The translations under genes were made by a program, and so were the position numbers. Positions 31,013 to 32,204 of a DNA stretch of 32,204 bases are shown here, in pieces; position 1 is the first letter of the stretch; each line of letters starts with the position of its first letter. Source of the stretch: CAZBWW01 sp964496005 (GTDB lineage: Bacteria > Patescibacteriota > WWE3 > UBA101185 > UBA10185); the NCBI GenBank assembly GCA_964496005.1, contig CAZBWW010000010.1, positions 1-32,204 on the forward strand, in the 5' to 3' direction. A model generated the notes under the pieces. It was not told where the DNA came from. It searched no databases and saw nothing but the letters and a program-made list of their open reading frames with translations.

Positions 31013-32102
31013 AGTTCCTTATTGTACCTTACTCCTTATTGTTTTCTCAAGCACGCTCATGGCCTGGCTACCTTTTTTGATTTCGGGTAATTTTCAGACT
31101 ATTCTGAGTAATTTTGACGGACCACTCTATATTATCCCTGCAAAAACCGCATACGATCCGTCACGCATACAGGATCTTGCCCGCGATCCCAGCATGCCTC
31201 AAAACCCTCTCTACTATGCAGCACATCTGCCGTTGTATCCACTATTTATATGGCTATTGTCGCTTATTGGTATTGGATTTACTAAGGCAATGCTTGCTGT
31301 AACCGTCCTTTCAACTGTGATTCTTGTATGGACTATGTATGAACTTTTGGTCCGTTTGAAAATAACAAATCATCCTGTGCTTCTTACATCAACTCTGCTT
31401 TTTGTACCTCGCTTTTTAGTACTACACTCTGTCGGCACTCCTGAACCCTTATTTATGGCGCTTATTCTTATATCGCTTGTTAGTTTTGAGCAAAAAAGAT
31501 ATCTCTTTGCGGGTATTGCCGGAGCATTAGCCGTGAGTGCAAAACTTCCTGGTATTCTGTTGTTTCCCGCCTACATGCTAGCGCTTCTTGAATCAACAGT
31601 TATCCATAAACAGCGAGTTCATAAGTCTTTTTTTTCCATACTCCTTATCCCACTCGCGTTATGTGCAGTATTTGGTTTATATCATCTCCAGTATGGTGAC
31701 TTTTTGGCATACTTTCATACCGGTGCCACAGTACCTATGCCATTTCCGCTTTCCGTCTTTACGACACATGCACAGTGGGTTGGAACCGCTTGGCTTGAAG
31801 ATATTTGGTTCTACTTTGTACTCTATGCCGCAACGACTGTACTGCTTTGGAAGTCACAACAGAGAAGCTTTTTTTATTTCACCCTTGTTTTTTTGGCAGG
31901 CACAATGTTTGTTCAGCATCGTGACATAGCACGCTATGGCGCACCGCTACTTCCATTTGCTCTTATTGCATTTCACAAACCGCTTACAGACACAAGAGGA
32001 AATATTGTGCGTGCAGTCGCAGTAATTATTGCCTACGCCTACGCTTGGAACTTTATGGCAAGCAATACGATGCCTATCACCGAATGGCTCCCATTTTTGT
32101 AG
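30999..32102 (+). CDS. GT-C membrane glycosyltransferase, PIG-V-like
   Basis: 367 residues, about ten helices. After the first helix, SNFDGPLYIIPAKTAYD (about 37-53) carries the Asn-Phe-Asp-Gly motif seen also in the protein at 13827, followed by HLPLYPLFIWLLS (about 75-87), matching the acidic loop and FPLYP-like segment of PIG-V-type mannosyltransferases. Asp39 is the likely catalytic residue. TATAAT 7 nt before ATG 30999 supports this start even though it overlaps the divergent gene by 14 nt. The alternative ATG at 31059 would remove part of the first helix. Sugar and acceptor are unknown. Confidence 0.82.
   Translation: MSKRIVPYCTLLLIVFSSTLMAWLPFLISGNFQTILSNFDGPLYIIPAKTAYDPSRIQDLARDPSMPQNPLYYAAHLPLYPLFIWLLSLIGIGFTKAMLAVTVLSTVILVWTMYELLVRLKITNHPVLLTSTLLFVPRFLVLHSVGTPEPLFMALILISLVSFEQKRYLFAGIAGALAVSAKLPGILLFPAYMLALLESTVIHKQRVHKSFFSILLIPLALCAVFGLYHLQYGDFLAYFHTGATVPMPFPLSVFTTHAQWVGTAWLEDIWFYFVLYAATTVLLWKSQQRSFFYFTLVFLAGTMFVQHRDIARYGAPLLPFALIAFHKPLTDTRGNIVRAVAVIIAYAYAWNFMASNTMPITEWLPFL
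31021..31026 (-). promoter_or_regulatory. -10-like hexamer for the five-gene glycosyltransferase operon
   Basis: Minus-strand TACAAT, 8 nt before ATG 31012, located inside the coding region of the divergent gene. Confidence 0.4.
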
Positions 32103-32108
32103 TAGTGC

Positions 32109-32137
32109 TTGACATAATACTTCGGTTATCGTAGTAT
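32109..32137 (+). promoter_or_regulatory. Promoter with consensus -35, leaderless-type
   Basis: TTGACA (32109-32114), 17-nt spacer, TAGTAT (32132-32137), then 8 nt and ATG 32146. The expected start of transcription is within 1-2 nt of the ATG. It is the clearest case in which a good -35 supports the leaderless pattern. Confidence 0.65.
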
Positions 32138-32145
32138 AAAGAATA

Positions 32146-32204
32146 ATGGGTGATGTACGAGTAGACTTCCTTTTTACGTTGTTTTTTATTGGAAGACGCA
32201 TAAA
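32146..32204 (+). CDS. Start of an unidentified gene (runs off the window)
   Basis: 19 codons visible: MGDVRVDFLFTLFFIGRRI. It begins 8 nt after the TAGTAT of a TTGACA-17-TAGTAT promoter, the strongest support for it being a real gene. The hydrophobic run FLFTLFFIG followed by RR could be a membrane segment or part of a small regulator. Too short to identify. Confidence 0.5.
   Translation, partial: MGDVRVDFLFTLFFIGRRI

Overview
The window looks like a scaffold fragment of a small-genome bacterium of the Candidate Phyla Radiation (Patescibacteria), possibly a Microgenomates-type lineage. This is an inference from gene style: many large membrane glycosyltransferases, very short intergenic distances, AT-rich spacers, and a lone LytR-CpsA-Psr protein. 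TGA is used as a stop codon, which argues against the TGA-recoding SR1/Gracilibacteria groups. Two runs of exactly 100 N (10798-10897 and 15947-16046) are scaffold gaps of unknown true length, and the second artificially fuses two copper genes.

Layout. 1-2434: the start of gmd (GDP-mannose 4,6-dehydratase, minus), then an alpha/beta hydrolase and an MgtC/DUF4010 membrane protein (plus). 2435-4380: an island with visibly higher GC that carries a lipoprotein made of two tandem copies of an unrecognised domain, flanked by strong hairpins. 4381-8270: a Wzx-type flippase, a GT-C glycosyltransferase and an LCP cell-wall ligase. 8351-10613: a Ddl-like ATP-grasp enzyme, alanine racemase and tRNA-Gly(UCC). 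10668-14906: a repeat-rich spacer with a gap, a YfhO-like protein with a GT2, and a divergent PIG-V-like transferase. 14927-15565: a membrane-anchored cyclophilin. 15589-20352: a copper-resistance operon (CsoR operator, csoR, an HMA/TauE/cupredoxin protein, and copA with an unusual duplicated C-terminal domain). 20404-24117: a NUDIX hydrolase, a protease-less Lon-like AAA+ protein divergent from groES-groEL, and a clear terminator. 24140-24676: an EamA protein and a candidate 34-residue protein. 24865-31012: a five-gene operon with overlapping genes (four GT-C enzymes and a GT2). 30999-32102: another GT-C enzyme, then the start of one more gene.

How the genes work together. Most of the window builds the cell surface: nucleotide-sugar synthesis (gmd), polyprenyl-phosphate sugar donors (two GT2s), membrane transferases using such donors, a flippase, an LCP enzyme for attaching polymers to the wall, and the D-alanine branch of peptidoglycan synthesis. 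The copper operon and the chaperonin cluster are separate stress modules.

The most striking global signal is promoter placement. About a dozen genes have a -10-like hexamer only 5-10 nt before the start codon, so their mRNAs would start at or next to the AUG (leaderless). Two divergent gene pairs use this in extreme form. Other highlights are the duplicated CopA tail, the protease-less Lon beside groESL, a heptanucleotide repeat that also appears inside a coding region, and a perfect palindrome present twice about 9.7 kb apart. I saw no CRISPR array, transposase, integrase, rRNA or phage gene.
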